Shown one piece after another: positions 9,390 to 17,271 of a stretch of DNA of 64,000 bases (position 1 is the stretch's first letter; each line of letters starts with the position of its first letter). The stretch spans positions 143,427-207,426 of the forward strand of contig JAVZPJ010000001.1 in NCBI GenBank assembly GCA_038881635.1, in the 5' to 3' direction. The position numbers and the translations under genes were made by a program. This DNA is from Sulfolobales archaeon (GTDB lineage Archaea > Thermoproteota > Thermoprotei_A > Sulfolobales > AG1). The notes under the pieces are model-generated. The model was not told the DNA's origin and made no database searches. It was given only the letters and a program-made list of their open reading frames with translations.

Positions 9390-10391
9390 TTAGGGTTCTA
9401 AATGTATTTTTATCTGATCTCTTTCAAAACTTCTCTCAAAAGCCTCTCCACCTCTTGATAAAGGATACACTCCGGTGACTAGCTCACTAGTTTTTATAAG
9501 ATCTGATCTCAGAAGATCTATAGCTTTATCAAAAGGTCCACATCTACTTCCTACGATCTTTAACTCCTTGACAATCATAGACGTGTAGTTGAAGCTTACG
9601 CTCGAACCGTGAGTAGATTTAGACGCTATAACTCCTCGAGGTCTTGTTATATCTACTGCAAGGTCTAAGGCTCCAGGATCTCCTGTAGCTTCAACAACAT
9701 AATCAAAACCTGCTCCTTCTGGAGTGTTTCTTCTTATATACTCTCTCAATTCACTGAGCTCAACAACCTCATCTGCTCCAAGTAGTTCTGCAAGTTTCTT
9801 CTTAGGAGAATCACTTCTCACAACGGCTATAAGTCTTCTAGGCTTGAACAATTTTAGAACCTGTATCGAGAGAAGACCTATGCTTCCTACTCCTATAACA
9901 GCTATGTTAGAGAAAGGTCTGGGAGGATCCATTTCAATCATCTCTATTACCGATGCTAGAGGTTCTATAAATGCTATTTTTTCGTGAGAGAGATCTTCTA
10001 CTACGTGAATCACATCAGACCTTGTAGTCATGTATTCGGCCATTCCACCATCTACTGTTATCCCTAAAACTCTTCTGTATGGGCAGTGAGTGTACATGTT
10101 ATTTCTGCAGAACCAGCATCTTCTGCAGGGTATGTTAATCTCGCTCGTAACTTTCAAGCCGATAAGGTCTTTTGATACTCTCCTTCCAACATCAACTACC
10201 ACTCCACTTATCTCATGTCCTAGAATTATCGGAATCTTGCCTGGTTTATATGTCCCTTTGTAGAAGGCCTTATCTGTTCCGCATATACCAACTCTTTTAA
10301 TTCTTAGAAGAACCCAATCATCTTCAAGAACAGGATCTTGTACTTCCTCATATTTAAGATCCTTAGGTTTGTGAAGTCTTAGAGCTTTCAT
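9390..10391 (-). CDS. zinc-dependent medium-chain alcohol/polyol dehydrogenase
   Basis: NAD(P)-dependent oxidoreductase of the MDR superfamily, cytoplasmic. Catalytic zinc ligands are seen as Cys37 (GICGTDKAF) and GHEISG (about residue 58); the structural zinc site is complete (CRRCWFCRNNMYTHC, about 89-103). The Rossmann motif VIGVGSIGLLSIQ follows at about 165. At 333 residues it is a normal family length. The GTDK form of the first motif and the EPLAS motif resemble sugar/polyol dehydrogenases (glucose, threonine or sorbitol dehydrogenase-like) rather than simple ethanol dehydrogenases, but the substrate cannot be fixed. It lies 34 bases downstream of the unknown gene 10425-11255, probably in the same transcript. 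Confidence 0.85.
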   Translation of the reverse strand: MKALRLHKPKDLKYEEVQDPVLEDDWVLLRIKRVGICGTDKAFYKGTYKPGKIPIILGHEISGVVVDVGRRVSKDLIGLKVTSEINIPCRRCWFCRNNMYTHCPYRRVLGITVDGGMAEYMTTRSDVIHVVEDLSHEKIAFIEPLASVIEMIEMDPPRPFSNIAVIGVGSIGLLSIQVLKLFKPRRLIAVVRSDSPKKKLAELLGADEVVELSELREYIRRNTPEGAGFDYVVEATGDPGALDLAVDITRPRGVIASKSTHGSSVSFNYTSMIVKELKIVGSRCGPFDKAIDLLRSDLIKTSELVTGVYPLSRGGEAFERSFERDQIKIHLEP

Positions 10392-10424
10392 ACCTGTATA
10401 GTTTTTTCGGAGGATATTAAATTT

Positions 10425-11255
10425 CTACTGTTTCTGTTCTTTCTCTCTTCTAAAGTTTATAATTGTATAGATATTCTCAGGAATCTCGGTTCCTGGTGTG
10501 ACTGTTACAAGATATTTTTCCGAGGCTAGTCTATACAGCCTAGAAGCTAATGATATGCTTCTGCTACTTACCCTAGGATGTGAGATTCTTCTCAAAGTAA
10601 TGCTTTCGCCAAGACTGAGAATAAATCTACTACCTTTCATTAGAGGATGATAGAATAACTTGATCTTTCTCGCATGAGATAGCTTCTCTTCGAGAAAACT
10701 TTTTTCATCATCGGAAAGTCTACCCCCTATATAGAATTCTCTTACCTTAGCCTCATCCCAGCTATCCTGTGTGAGCATATGAACCCTTACACCAGGAATC
10801 TTCCTTCGAAGAGTGTATATGCTGACGCCACTTCTATAAGCTATCAAAGCTACTGCCATGCTATTGAGAGATTCGCCTAAGATCATTATACTACCGCTCA
10901 CTCTCTTAAGAAGATTCTCACCAATCCCCAGATCATAAGCTAAGCCTATTTCAGGTCCTCTAATCCATGAGCTTCTAAGCTCTATAAGATCTGTTACATG
11001 AGCTGGGCATAGTCTGCATAGAGGTTTTTCAAGATCTATCTCATAAAGAGCTAGCTTACCTACAGCACTCTCACCTGTTCTATACGATTCTGCTATTCTT
11101 CCTACACCGATAGCACTAGAGATCTTCACACCTAGATCCTGCGGTAGTGATACGATGATATTTCTACTCAAAACCTCTCTCCTACTGAGATCCACCGCTT
11201 TCACCTCAATCCATTTTCTTTCTCCATGACTCCAGCATAACATATTCTCACCCAT
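10425..11255 (-). CDS. unknown protein, possibly a degenerate MDR-like fold
   Basis: A 276-residue protein I do not recognise. The middle holds two cysteines (PLCRLCPAH), then YDLGIGENLL and the strand-turn-helix SIMILGESLNSMAVALIAY (about residue 122-140), which resembles the Rossmann segment of medium-chain dehydrogenases; the preceding region VGRIAESYRTGESAVGKLA could be a worn GroES-like domain. The catalytic zinc ligands of MDR enzymes are not present. It overlaps the upstream unknown gene by eight bases and is followed by a true MDR enzyme, so the three genes probably form an operon. The dehydrogenase link is inference from motif shape only. Confidence 0.6.
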   Translation of the reverse strand: MGENMLCWSHGERKWIEVKAVDLSRREVLSRNIIVSLPQDLGVKISSAIGVGRIAESYRTGESAVGKLALYEIDLEKPLCRLCPAHVTDLIELRSSWIRGPEIGLAYDLGIGENLLKRVSGSIMILGESLNSMAVALIAYRSGVSIYTLRRKIPGVRVHMLTQDSWDEAKVREFYIGGRLSDDEKSFLEEKLSHARKIKLFYHPLMKGSRFILSLGESITLRRISHPRVSSRSISLASRLYRLASEKYLVTVTPGTEIPENIYTIINFRREKEQKQ

Positions 11256-11655
11256 AAGATTTTTGAAGCTTCACATAGCCTAAAACCTCTGCTGCTTCTA
11301 TGCACCATACAGCAAGAACTCTAGCTAGCATTTGAACAGCTGTTCTCTCATCAACATCTACCTTTAGGTATCTTTTATAAGTCTCTCTGGCTATATAGGG
11401 ATCTATCCTATCCGTAAATCTCTTAGAAATAAGATCTATTAGAAAATCTAATTTTCTCGAGGCCATATTCTCAACAGCAAGCTTCACATAACCGAGATCT
11501 TCGGAAGAGATAAGTATACTACTGTAATCCTTGTTCATCTCTCTGGCAACTTCAATATAGAACTTTACAACAGTATAATCAGCTCCAATAACACCTGAGG
11601 CTAGCAAGGGCATCCATTCACTCTTATTATTAGAAGTAGAATTGGACTCCATCAA
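11248..11655 (-). CDS. unknown acidic/helical protein, 135 residues
   Basis: Not recognised. A Ser/Asn-rich N-terminus (MMESNSTSNNKSEW) is followed by a predicted all-helical body with YTVVKFYIEVAREM, a central KLDFLIDLISKRFTDRID segment and a C-terminal VQMLARVLAVWCIEAAEVLGYVKL. No membrane segment or metal site is visible. Its stop overlaps the start of the next unknown gene by eight bases, indicating coupling. It may be the first gene of the three-gene set ending in the dehydrogenase at 9390. Confidence 0.6.
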   Translation of the reverse strand: MMESNSTSNNKSEWMPLLASGVIGADYTVVKFYIEVAREMNKDYSSILISSEDLGYVKLAVENMASRKLDFLIDLISKRFTDRIDPYIARETYKRYLKVDVDERTAVQMLARVLAVWCIEAAEVLGYVKLQKSYG

Positions 11656-11715
11656 TTTATTATTAGTCGTTAGGAAAAATAAATATCCCTTTAGAACTGA
11701 TATACATATACCGGG

Positions 11716-11802
11716 GCCGGGGTGCCCGAGCGGTCTAAGGGGGAGGGCTCGAGACCCTCTAGGGGTAGATCCCCTGCACGGGTTCGAATCCCGTCCCCGG
11801 CG
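11716..11802 (+). tRNA. tRNA-Ser(CGA)
   Basis: An 87-base class II tRNA: acceptor GCCGGGG/CCCCGGC with discriminator G, anticodon stem GAGGG/CCCTC around loop CTCGAGA (anticodon CGA), a long variable arm (AGGGGTAGATCCCCT) and T arm ACGGG-TTCGAAT-CCCGT. The discriminator G and long variable arm agree with serine. No intron and no encoded CCA. Confidence 0.95.
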
Positions 11803-11860
11803 CTAGGAATATTATCATGTCCGAGCTTTGAGAGAATCAGGTTTCTTTTGCTCAAAAGAT

Positions 11861-13357
11861 TTACGAAGAAATAGAAATTCCTTCGGTTCTAGGATCGCTG
11901 GCGAGTTTTATAATTCCTCTTTCGCTCATAACACCTATATGTGCATGTCCTGTTCCTTTATGATATCCTACTCTAGATACCTTGATAAACTCTGATCTCG
12001 GAGCTTCTAAAGGTTCTTCTATCTCTACTATCTTCTGGATATCTAGAGGCTGTGTATATATAAATCTTGGTGCTGCTAATGCTTCGACAAGATTCATATT
12101 ATATATGAAGAGATTTTCGTAAAGCCTTAAGTGTATTTGAGGTCTGTAATCTCCTCCTGTGCAGCCGATTACATACTTCATTTTATTATCTTCTACAGCT
12201 AGAATCGAGAGTGTATGAAGAGGTCTCTTTCGAGGTGCTGGGCTGTTTGGCAAGCCTTTCTCTTTAGAGAATCCATACCCTCTATTCTGTACTGGAAAAC
12301 CTCCGGCGATAAGACCTGAGCCGAAGGGATAGAAGAGACTTTGTATAAAACCTATTAAACTTTCTCCATCTGATACTATGAAGAATGTTGTGTCTCCATC
12401 TCTAAGATTGGTAGAACTTCTTATCTCATATTTTTTAGGTATCGTAGAGTATCTAACATGATTCTCCACGTTAATTCTCATGTAATCAATGTCTCCTATA
12501 TTGAGATCTCTGAATCTATATACTTCTTCAACAGGCTTACTCCACGCATATATTCTTTCAGGATCTTTGAACTCGTACTTGTACAATTCAAGCTCGTAGA
12601 GGGCACTTATAAGTTGAAGAGTTGATATCCCCTGAGTATTTGGTGGTAGCTCGTACAATACTCTTTCATTTATATCGAGTTTCAGAGGCTTTATACTAAA
12701 ACCTTCGTGATCCATCAGATCATCAAGATCTATATTTACACCTTGATTCTGAAGCTGAAGTACTATCTCTTCAGCAAGAGATCCATAATAAAACTCATCC
12801 CAACCCCTGGAAGCTATAATTCTAAGAGTTCTAGCCATATCCTTGTTGACAATAAGATCACCTTCTCTAACCCCCTTAAAGTATTTTCTCCACTCGTAGG
12901 CATCAAGTTCTGATTCATATAACCTAGAAGATCTTGAGAGAAACCACCCGGCATAGAAGCCGTTATAGGCTAGACTAATGGCAGGCCTCAAAAGATCCTC
13001 CATAGAGAGTGTAGCATACTCATCATGTATGTAGCCCCATAGATATACGAGACCGGGAACCGTGACTGTTAGAGGACCTCTATAAGGTTTTTCTCTAAGA
13101 TATCTTTCAGCATCAAAACCCTTAGGAGCTCTTCCAGAAGATGCATAAGCTATAAGATCATTACCTGAGAACGCTATCATAAAACCATCACCGCCAGGAC
13201 CTCCCATCTGAGGTTGGACTACAGAGAGAACGGCACTAACAGCTATCGCTGCATCAAATGCATTACCTCCTCTCTCCAGAACTTCTATGCCAACTTTAAC
13301 TGCTAATGGATGATCTGCTGAAACACCCTTTCTCCCTACTGAAAATTTTACGGACAT
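11861..13357 (-). CDS. ggt: gamma-glutamyltransferase family (Ntn hydrolase)
   Basis: Ntn-hydrolase precursor that cuts itself and then moves or hydrolyses gamma-glutamyl groups (glutathione-like or other gamma-glutamyl amides). The 498-residue protein shows the N-terminal DHPLAVKVG and GGNAFDAAIA, then QPQMGGPGGDGFM, and at about residue 320 GDTTFF, where the first or second Thr would be the nucleophile after cleavage. Later motifs GSGLIAGGFPVQNRGYGF and PLHTLS also fit GGT. No signal peptide is visible, so it is probably cytoplasmic, unlike bacterial periplasmic GGT. Crenarchaea do not generally make glutathione, so a peptide or acylase-like role is likely. It is divergent from hisS. Confidence 0.85.
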   Translation of the reverse strand: MSVKFSVGRKGVSADHPLAVKVGIEVLERGGNAFDAAIAVSAVLSVVQPQMGGPGGDGFMIAFSGNDLIAYASSGRAPKGFDAERYLREKPYRGPLTVTVPGLVYLWGYIHDEYATLSMEDLLRPAISLAYNGFYAGWFLSRSSRLYESELDAYEWRKYFKGVREGDLIVNKDMARTLRIIASRGWDEFYYGSLAEEIVLQLQNQGVNIDLDDLMDHEGFSIKPLKLDINERVLYELPPNTQGISTLQLISALYELELYKYEFKDPERIYAWSKPVEEVYRFRDLNIGDIDYMRINVENHVRYSTIPKKYEIRSSTNLRDGDTTFFIVSDGESLIGFIQSLFYPFGSGLIAGGFPVQNRGYGFSKEKGLPNSPAPRKRPLHTLSILAVEDNKMKYVIGCTGGDYRPQIHLRLYENLFIYNMNLVEALAAPRFIYTQPLDIQKIVEIEEPLEAPRSEFIKVSRVGYHKGTGHAHIGVMSERGIIKLASDPRTEGISISS

Positions 13358-13369
13358 GTTAGATCACTA

Positions 13370-13543
13370 ATGATTATGATAGGAAGGCAATATAAGATCA
13401 AATCTCTTGTAGCGTATTCACATTCTCATAGATCTATGGAAGAGTCTAAGGAGTGCAGTACTTTATCCAGAGCACTAGAAGATCTTGAAAGCCATCTGTT
13501 TTTCAGAGACCGGATTCTTTATAGAGATAAACCCCTTAGCTAA
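13370..13543 (+). CDS. possible small protein, 57 residues
   Basis: An open frame from ATG 13370 to TAA 13541-13543 in the gap between ggt and hisS. The product begins MIMIGRQYKIKSLVAY and continues as a charged helical stretch (SMEESKECSTLSRALEDLE). Codon use (AGA, GAA, CTT, TCT) resembles that of genes. Against it: only 12 bases separate its ATG from the ggt start on the other strand, so a promoter would lie inside ggt, and a TATA-like ATATAAG near 13391 fits the ggt promoter instead. An internal ATG at residue 23 is an alternative start. No family recognised. Confidence 0.25.
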   Translation: MIMIGRQYKIKSLVAYSHSHRSMEESKECSTLSRALEDLESHLFFRDRILYRDKPLS

Positions 13544-13589
13544 ATTACTTTTCTACTTCTTCTGAAAGATAGTTACTAGTGATGATATA

Positions 13590-14900
13590 TTGAGCGGGAT
13601 AGGTATTCCCAGAGGCTTTAGAGATTTCCCTAGCGAGGTTATGATTCTCAGGAAGAAAGTATTTTCAGTCATAGAAGAGGTGTTTAGAAGCTATGGTTTT
13701 GATCCTATAGATACTCCCGCGATAGAGTATCTCGAAACATTATCTGGTAAATATGGTGAAGAAGCTGAGAACAAGTTAATGTGGAAATTTAAGGATCCTT
13801 GGAGTGATAGATGGTATGCTCTCAGGTATGATCTCACAGTGCCTATGGCAAGGTTCATAGCTTTAAATAGACATATACCTCTCCCCTTCAAGAGGTATCA
13901 CATAGCTCCTGTGTGGAGACATGAAGAGCCTCAGAAAGGAAGATACAGAGAGTTCTACCAGTGTGATGTAGATATAGTTGGATCTCCTTATCCTGAGGCC
14001 GATGCCGAGATACTCGAAGTTATCTGGAATGTGTTTAAGAAATTCAATTTCGAGAGTATAAGTATTTTGATCAATGACCGGAGGATATTGAGAGGTTTAT
14101 TTGAGAAGGAACTAGGAATCGAGAACCCCCTCCCCGTTTATAGAGCTATTGATAAACTGGATAAGATAGGGTTTGAGGGTGTTTTGAAAGAACTTGAGAA
14201 AACAGGGCTTTCCACAGGTATTATAGAAAAAATCCTAGATCTAATAGATCTGAGAGGCGAGCCCATAGACATAGTTAGAAGACTCAAGAGCATGTACAGC
14301 TCTAACACTGATATAATCTCAGGCTCAAACTTTATAGAAGAGATGATAAGCTACATACCTCAAGATGTGAAAGTGGTATTTAACATGTCTCTAGTAAGAG
14401 GCTTAGACTACTACACAGGACCTATTTTTGAGGTTGTAGTAGATAAGCCTAGAATAGGTTCTCTAGCAGGTGGAGGCAGATATGATGATCTAATACAGAT
14501 TTTTACGAGAGAAAAAATACCGGCTACAGGAGGGTCTATAGGTGTTGAAAGGCTTATAGACGCGGGACTGGAGTTGGGTTTGTTCAAATTAGATAAGAAG
14601 AGTTATACGGATGTATATGTAGTTCTTTTAGAGAGGTCTGATGATGTGATTAGATATGGATATGAGGTGGCTAGAAGACTTAGATCTGAGGGATTTAAAG
14701 TAGCATTAGATCTTATGAGAAGAAGCGCTTCTAAGCAGAGAGAATATGCTAGGAAACTATCTATACCGCTACTTATATTTATAGGAAGAATCGAGCTTGA
14801 GAACAGGAGTATAACTCTCTACGAGACGTCATCAGGTGAGAGAAAAGTAGTTAAACTGGAAAACCTCATAGAAGAATTAAGAAGGATTTTGGCACAATGA
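13590..14900 (+). CDS. hisS: histidyl-tRNA synthetase
   Basis: Class II aminoacyl-tRNA synthetase charging tRNA-His; cytoplasmic. The 436-residue protein starts IGIPRGFRDFPSEVM, has motif 2 around YHIAPVWRHEEPQKGRYREFYQCD (about 105-130), the histidine-specific loop VRGLDYYTGPIFEV (about 268) and motif 3 GGRYDDL ... PATGGSIGVERL, plus a C-terminal anticodon-binding domain (TDVYVVLLE onward). The start is TTG 13590, the only one close to the conserved N-terminus; the ATG at 13584 runs into a stop. It overlaps the permuted GTPase gene by four bases. Confidence 0.96.
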   Translation: MSGIGIPRGFRDFPSEVMILRKKVFSVIEEVFRSYGFDPIDTPAIEYLETLSGKYGEEAENKLMWKFKDPWSDRWYALRYDLTVPMARFIALNRHIPLPFKRYHIAPVWRHEEPQKGRYREFYQCDVDIVGSPYPEADAEILEVIWNVFKKFNFESISILINDRRILRGLFEKELGIENPLPVYRAIDKLDKIGFEGVLKELEKTGLSTGIIEKILDLIDLRGEPIDIVRRLKSMYSSNTDIISGSNFIEEMISYIPQDVKVVFNMSLVRGLDYYTGPIFEVVVDKPRIGSLAGGGRYDDLIQIFTREKIPATGGSIGVERLIDAGLELGLFKLDKKSYTDVYVVLLERSDDVIRYGYEVARRLRSEGFKVALDLMRRSASKQREYARKLSIPLLIFIGRIELENRSITLYETSSGERKVVKLENLIEELRRILAQ

Positions 14901-15730
14901 TAATGAAAGGATTTAAAGTCTCTGAGATAATTCTCTTAAGCAGAAGAGAGATTCATAGTATTATAACTGGATCAGATATAGTGGTAGAAGTTCTCGACAT
15001 AAGAATCCCCGAGATGCTTAGGAATCATTTTCTAGAGAACACCGCGATTAGAAGTGGTAAGAGACTTGTGATACTACTGAATAAATCAGATCTTATACCA
15101 AGAGATGTTGCAGAAGAGTGGGTCAGGTACTACAGGGAGAAGGGTTATGAAGCTTATTCTGCTAGTGTTATAGAGAGAAGAATCGGTGGATTAAGAAGGG
15201 TTATCAAAGAGCATCTTAGCATGAGCGGAGGAAGAAGCATATACATATCTATATTCGGAGCTCCTAAGGTTGGAAAGTCTTCACTTGTAAATCTTCTGAA
15301 GGGAAGAAGATCTGCTACCGTGAGTAGGTATCCAGGAACTCCAGGGTATACTAGGTATACTCAGACCTATAGAGTGATGCCAGGAGTATATCTTATAGAC
15401 ACTCCAGGAGCTTTACCTATCGAGCTAGATACTCTTGAGAGCATCATAAGAACGAGACCTCCCGAGAAAATAGAAAACCCTATCCCAATCGCAATAAGAC
15501 TTATGAACAGGATCCTGAGCTTGGAGCATCAGAGTTTAAGAGAAGATCTTAAGGTTTTATCTACGAGAGCTGAGGATATACTAAGCGAGTATGCTCTGAG
15601 AAGAGGATGGGTTCGTAATGGAGAACCTGATATGAGAGAAGCTGCAATAGACATTATCAGGAGATATCTAGATGGCAGAATCAGGTTCTATATAAAACCT
15701 GAGGATCTAAATATTCTACAAAAGATCTAG
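14897..15730 (+). CDS. circularly permuted GTPase, YlqF/RbgA/Nog2-like
   Basis: A 277-residue P-loop GTPase whose motifs come in permuted order: G4 (LNKSD, about residue 56), then G1 (GAPKVGKSS, about 118-126), then G2/G3 (GTPGYT, DTPGA). That order defines the YRG/cpGTPase family, whose characterised members act in large-subunit ribosome assembly. The C-terminal 90 residues (from about ENPIPIAIRLMNRIL) are helical and may bind RNA. It begins in the ATGA overlap with hisS, so it is translationally coupled to it; both serve translation. It converges on a small minus-strand gene with a four-base overlap. Confidence 0.87.
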   Translation: MIMKGFKVSEIILLSRREIHSIITGSDIVVEVLDIRIPEMLRNHFLENTAIRSGKRLVILLNKSDLIPRDVAEEWVRYYREKGYEAYSASVIERRIGGLRRVIKEHLSMSGGRSIYISIFGAPKVGKSSLVNLLKGRRSATVSRYPGTPGYTRYTQTYRVMPGVYLIDTPGALPIELDTLESIIRTRPPEKIENPIPIAIRLMNRILSLEHQSLREDLKVLSTRAEDILSEYALRRGWVRNGEPDMREAAIDIIRRYLDGRIRFYIKPEDLNILQKI

Positions 15731-15948
15731 CTGGCAGGAGCTCCTATAGAGTATAACACTTCCAGCTCTAGTTTAAGGATTTCAGCTTCACTTACCATAC
15801 TCTTTCTCTTAATACTCCTACCCTTAGAGGTTGTTACTATCCTCATACTTATACACCATGATCTTGCTTTGCAATCTACGAATAAAAGTATGTGCATTAA
15901 ACTTTTAATACAGTTGTATAATTCTACAGATGATCTTGATCTATACAT
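15727..15948 (-). CDS. small unknown protein, 73 residues
   Basis: Starts MYRSRSSVELYNCIKSL and contains HILLFVDCKARSWCISMRIV and a basic KGRSIKRKSM stretch before an acidic helix. Two cysteines; no known motif. It overlaps the end of the upstream 99-residue gene by 25 bases and the permuted GTPase by four bases at the other end. The alternation of hydrophobic and basic residues could suit a small alpha/beta protein. It may be the last gene of the nitroreductase transcript; reality rests on frame length and position alone. Confidence 0.4.
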   Translation of the reverse strand: MYRSRSSVELYNCIKSLMHILLFVDCKARSWCISMRIVTTSKGRSIKRKSMVSEAEILKLELEVLYSIGAPAS

Positions 15949-16223
15949 TCTGATAGAAAAACTCTATAACACTCGTAGAGGTCGTATAGATGATGGAATC
16001 CTTTCTCAAGCTTTTTAATCACTTCTGTACATGGCATCTTTCTCTCTCTGGATATTCTAATAGCTTTTCTTAGAATTTTCATACCCTCGCTTGTGGGAAT
16101 CAGATTTCTATCTAGATATTCTTTAGATCCGCTCATCATATTAATAAGATTCAGAATCTCCTTAACATTTCTACAGAGAATATCCTTATCCTTATTCTCA
16201 TTACAGCTCTCTCGCGTTTTCAA
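15924..16223 (-). CDS. small helical unknown protein, 99 residues
   Basis: A 99-residue, mostly helical, charged protein with four to five cysteines (CNENKDKDILC, MPCTEV, YECYRVFLSEC) and no membrane segment. It begins four bases after the nitroreductase stop on the same strand, so co-transcription is likely. I do not recognise it. The cysteine content may suggest metal binding but there is no clear CXXC pair. Confidence 0.5.
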   Translation of the reverse strand: MKTRESCNENKDKDILCRNVKEILNLINMMSGSKEYLDRNLIPTSEGMKILRKAIRISRERKMPCTEVIKKLEKGFHHLYDLYECYRVFLSECIDQDHL

Positions 16224-16227
16224 AATC

Positions 16228-17052
16228 CTACAACCTCTTTCCGATAGGAAATATTAGGGCAGGCATCTCCTCCTCGCAGTCAATCTCTAGAAATCTACAC
16301 AATCTCTCATCATAGAAGGCACCTACAGCTACTGTAGCAAGTTTCAAAGCTTCAACCACAAGATATAGGTTCTGACCTGCAAAACCTGTGTCGAGATGCG
16401 AATACTTATAACTTCTCAAACCATATCGAGATGCTGTTCTTCTATAGACTATCGTAAGAACCACACTAGCAGCAGCATCTCTTATAAAATCCTGATCCAA
16501 GGCTATGGAGCTAAGTTCTCTACTAAAATCACCTTCTCTAAGTAGCTCTAAAGAATGCTCACCTGGGTTATAATGATATAATCCTTCATCAAGATCTCTG
16601 ACTCTAGATGCTACAACATACGCTTCAACGGGCTGTAGAGCGCCAGCACTAGGATAAACCCTCTTAGGACCTCCCCACCAAGCTTTTCCACTGATTCCTA
16701 CTGAATAGTATAGTATAGTAGACAGCTCTTCAAGACTTATACTCTCCTTAGAATATCTTCTTCTACTTCTTCTAGCTAGAATAACGTGAAAAAGATCTGT
16801 GCTACTACTTTCGATAGGTTTAGGAAGCTTCACCCTTGGCTTCTCCTTGTAAGACTTATAATAATCCTCAGCAGTATAATCTAGATCTCCTCCAGAAAAA
16901 TTCTCACTGATCATTGAGATATAATGATATATCATTGTTAGATCTCTTCTAGCAAAAGCTCTTAAAATACCTCTCTCAATAGCTTTTCTCAGCTCGTAAG
17001 AAGATCCATCTAAAAGCTCTTTGAAAATACTCATAGGATCCTGCGAATTCAT
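16228..17052 (-). CDS. SagB-type nitroreductase-family FMN oxidoreductase
   Basis: A 274-residue protein of the nitroreductase superfamily, SagB/ThcOx branch. Seen: the FMN-binding start LARRSRRRYSKESISLEEL (about residue 90), the segment YPSAGALQPVEAYV (about 137-150), and the C-terminal AGQNLYLVVEAL ... VGAFYDERLC. SagB enzymes oxidise azoline rings in peptide natural products, but free-standing archaeal relatives also exist and their substrates are unknown. No YcaO cyclodehydratase or precursor peptide is present here, so a peptide-modification role is not supported. An N-terminal helical part of about 85 residues is extra. Two small genes follow at once. Confidence 0.82.
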   Translation of the reverse strand: MNSQDPMSIFKELLDGSSYELRKAIERGILRAFARRDLTMIYHYISMISENFSGGDLDYTAEDYYKSYKEKPRVKLPKPIESSSTDLFHVILARRSRRRYSKESISLEELSTILYYSVGISGKAWWGGPKRVYPSAGALQPVEAYVVASRVRDLDEGLYHYNPGEHSLELLREGDFSRELSSIALDQDFIRDAAASVVLTIVYRRTASRYGLRSYKYSHLDTGFAGQNLYLVVEALKLATVAVGAFYDERLCRFLEIDCEEEMPALIFPIGKRL

Positions 17053-17172
17053 ATGGCTACTCCATCATAATTAGAATACTTAGGATATAAAAGATCAGGT
17101 GTTCCAGCCTTCATCACATGTCAGAAGACCCTCTTCTCATCCTCGTAAAATTATTCCTAGAATACAAGGAAA

Positions 17173-17183
17173 ATATTTTTTAA
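17173..17183 (+). promoter_or_regulatory. TATA box in front of the tRNA-Gln 5' half
   Basis: The run ATATTTTTTAA lies about 30 bases before the first base of the tRNA half at 17211, the usual spacing for an archaeal promoter, so the half gene is probably transcribed on its own. Confidence 0.45.
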
Positions 17184-17210
17184 CCTTCTACAGTAAAAAT
17201 AACCTGGAGT

Positions 17211-17248
17211 AGCCGGGTCGTCTAGCGGCCAAGGATGCGGGGCTCTGG
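17211..17248 (+). tRNA. tRNA-Gln(CTG), 5' half only (probable split tRNA gene)
   Basis: The 38 bases form a normal tRNA 5' half: acceptor strand AGCCGGG, D arm GTCTAGCGGCCAAGGAT, 5' anticodon stem CGGGG and loop CTCTGG, giving anticodon CTG and ending at position 37, the standard archaeal splice site. The expected 3' half (A-TCCCG..., a T arm and CCCGGCT) does not follow: bases after it are ATCACAACTGCCCTCCCGAG and then a protein gene on the other strand, ending at 17272. No matching 3' half occurs on either strand of the window. The GC-rich trailer at about 17254-17267 stands out in AT-rich surroundings and is what a trans-splicing pairing arm would look like. A broken pseudogene is the alternative. 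Confidence 0.7.
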
Positions 17249-17271
17249 ATCACAACTGCCCTCCCGAGTTC

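Noticed and set aside
15727..17052. A thiazole/oxazole peptide (RiPP) cluster around the SagB-like gene
   Set aside because: No YcaO protein, no transporter, and no Cys/Ser/Thr-rich precursor; the small genes look like ordinary helical proteins.
16228..17271. A permuted tRNA-Gln, with its 3' half upstream of the 5' half
   Set aside because: No T arm or 3' acceptor strand occurs in the 160 bases upstream of 17211.
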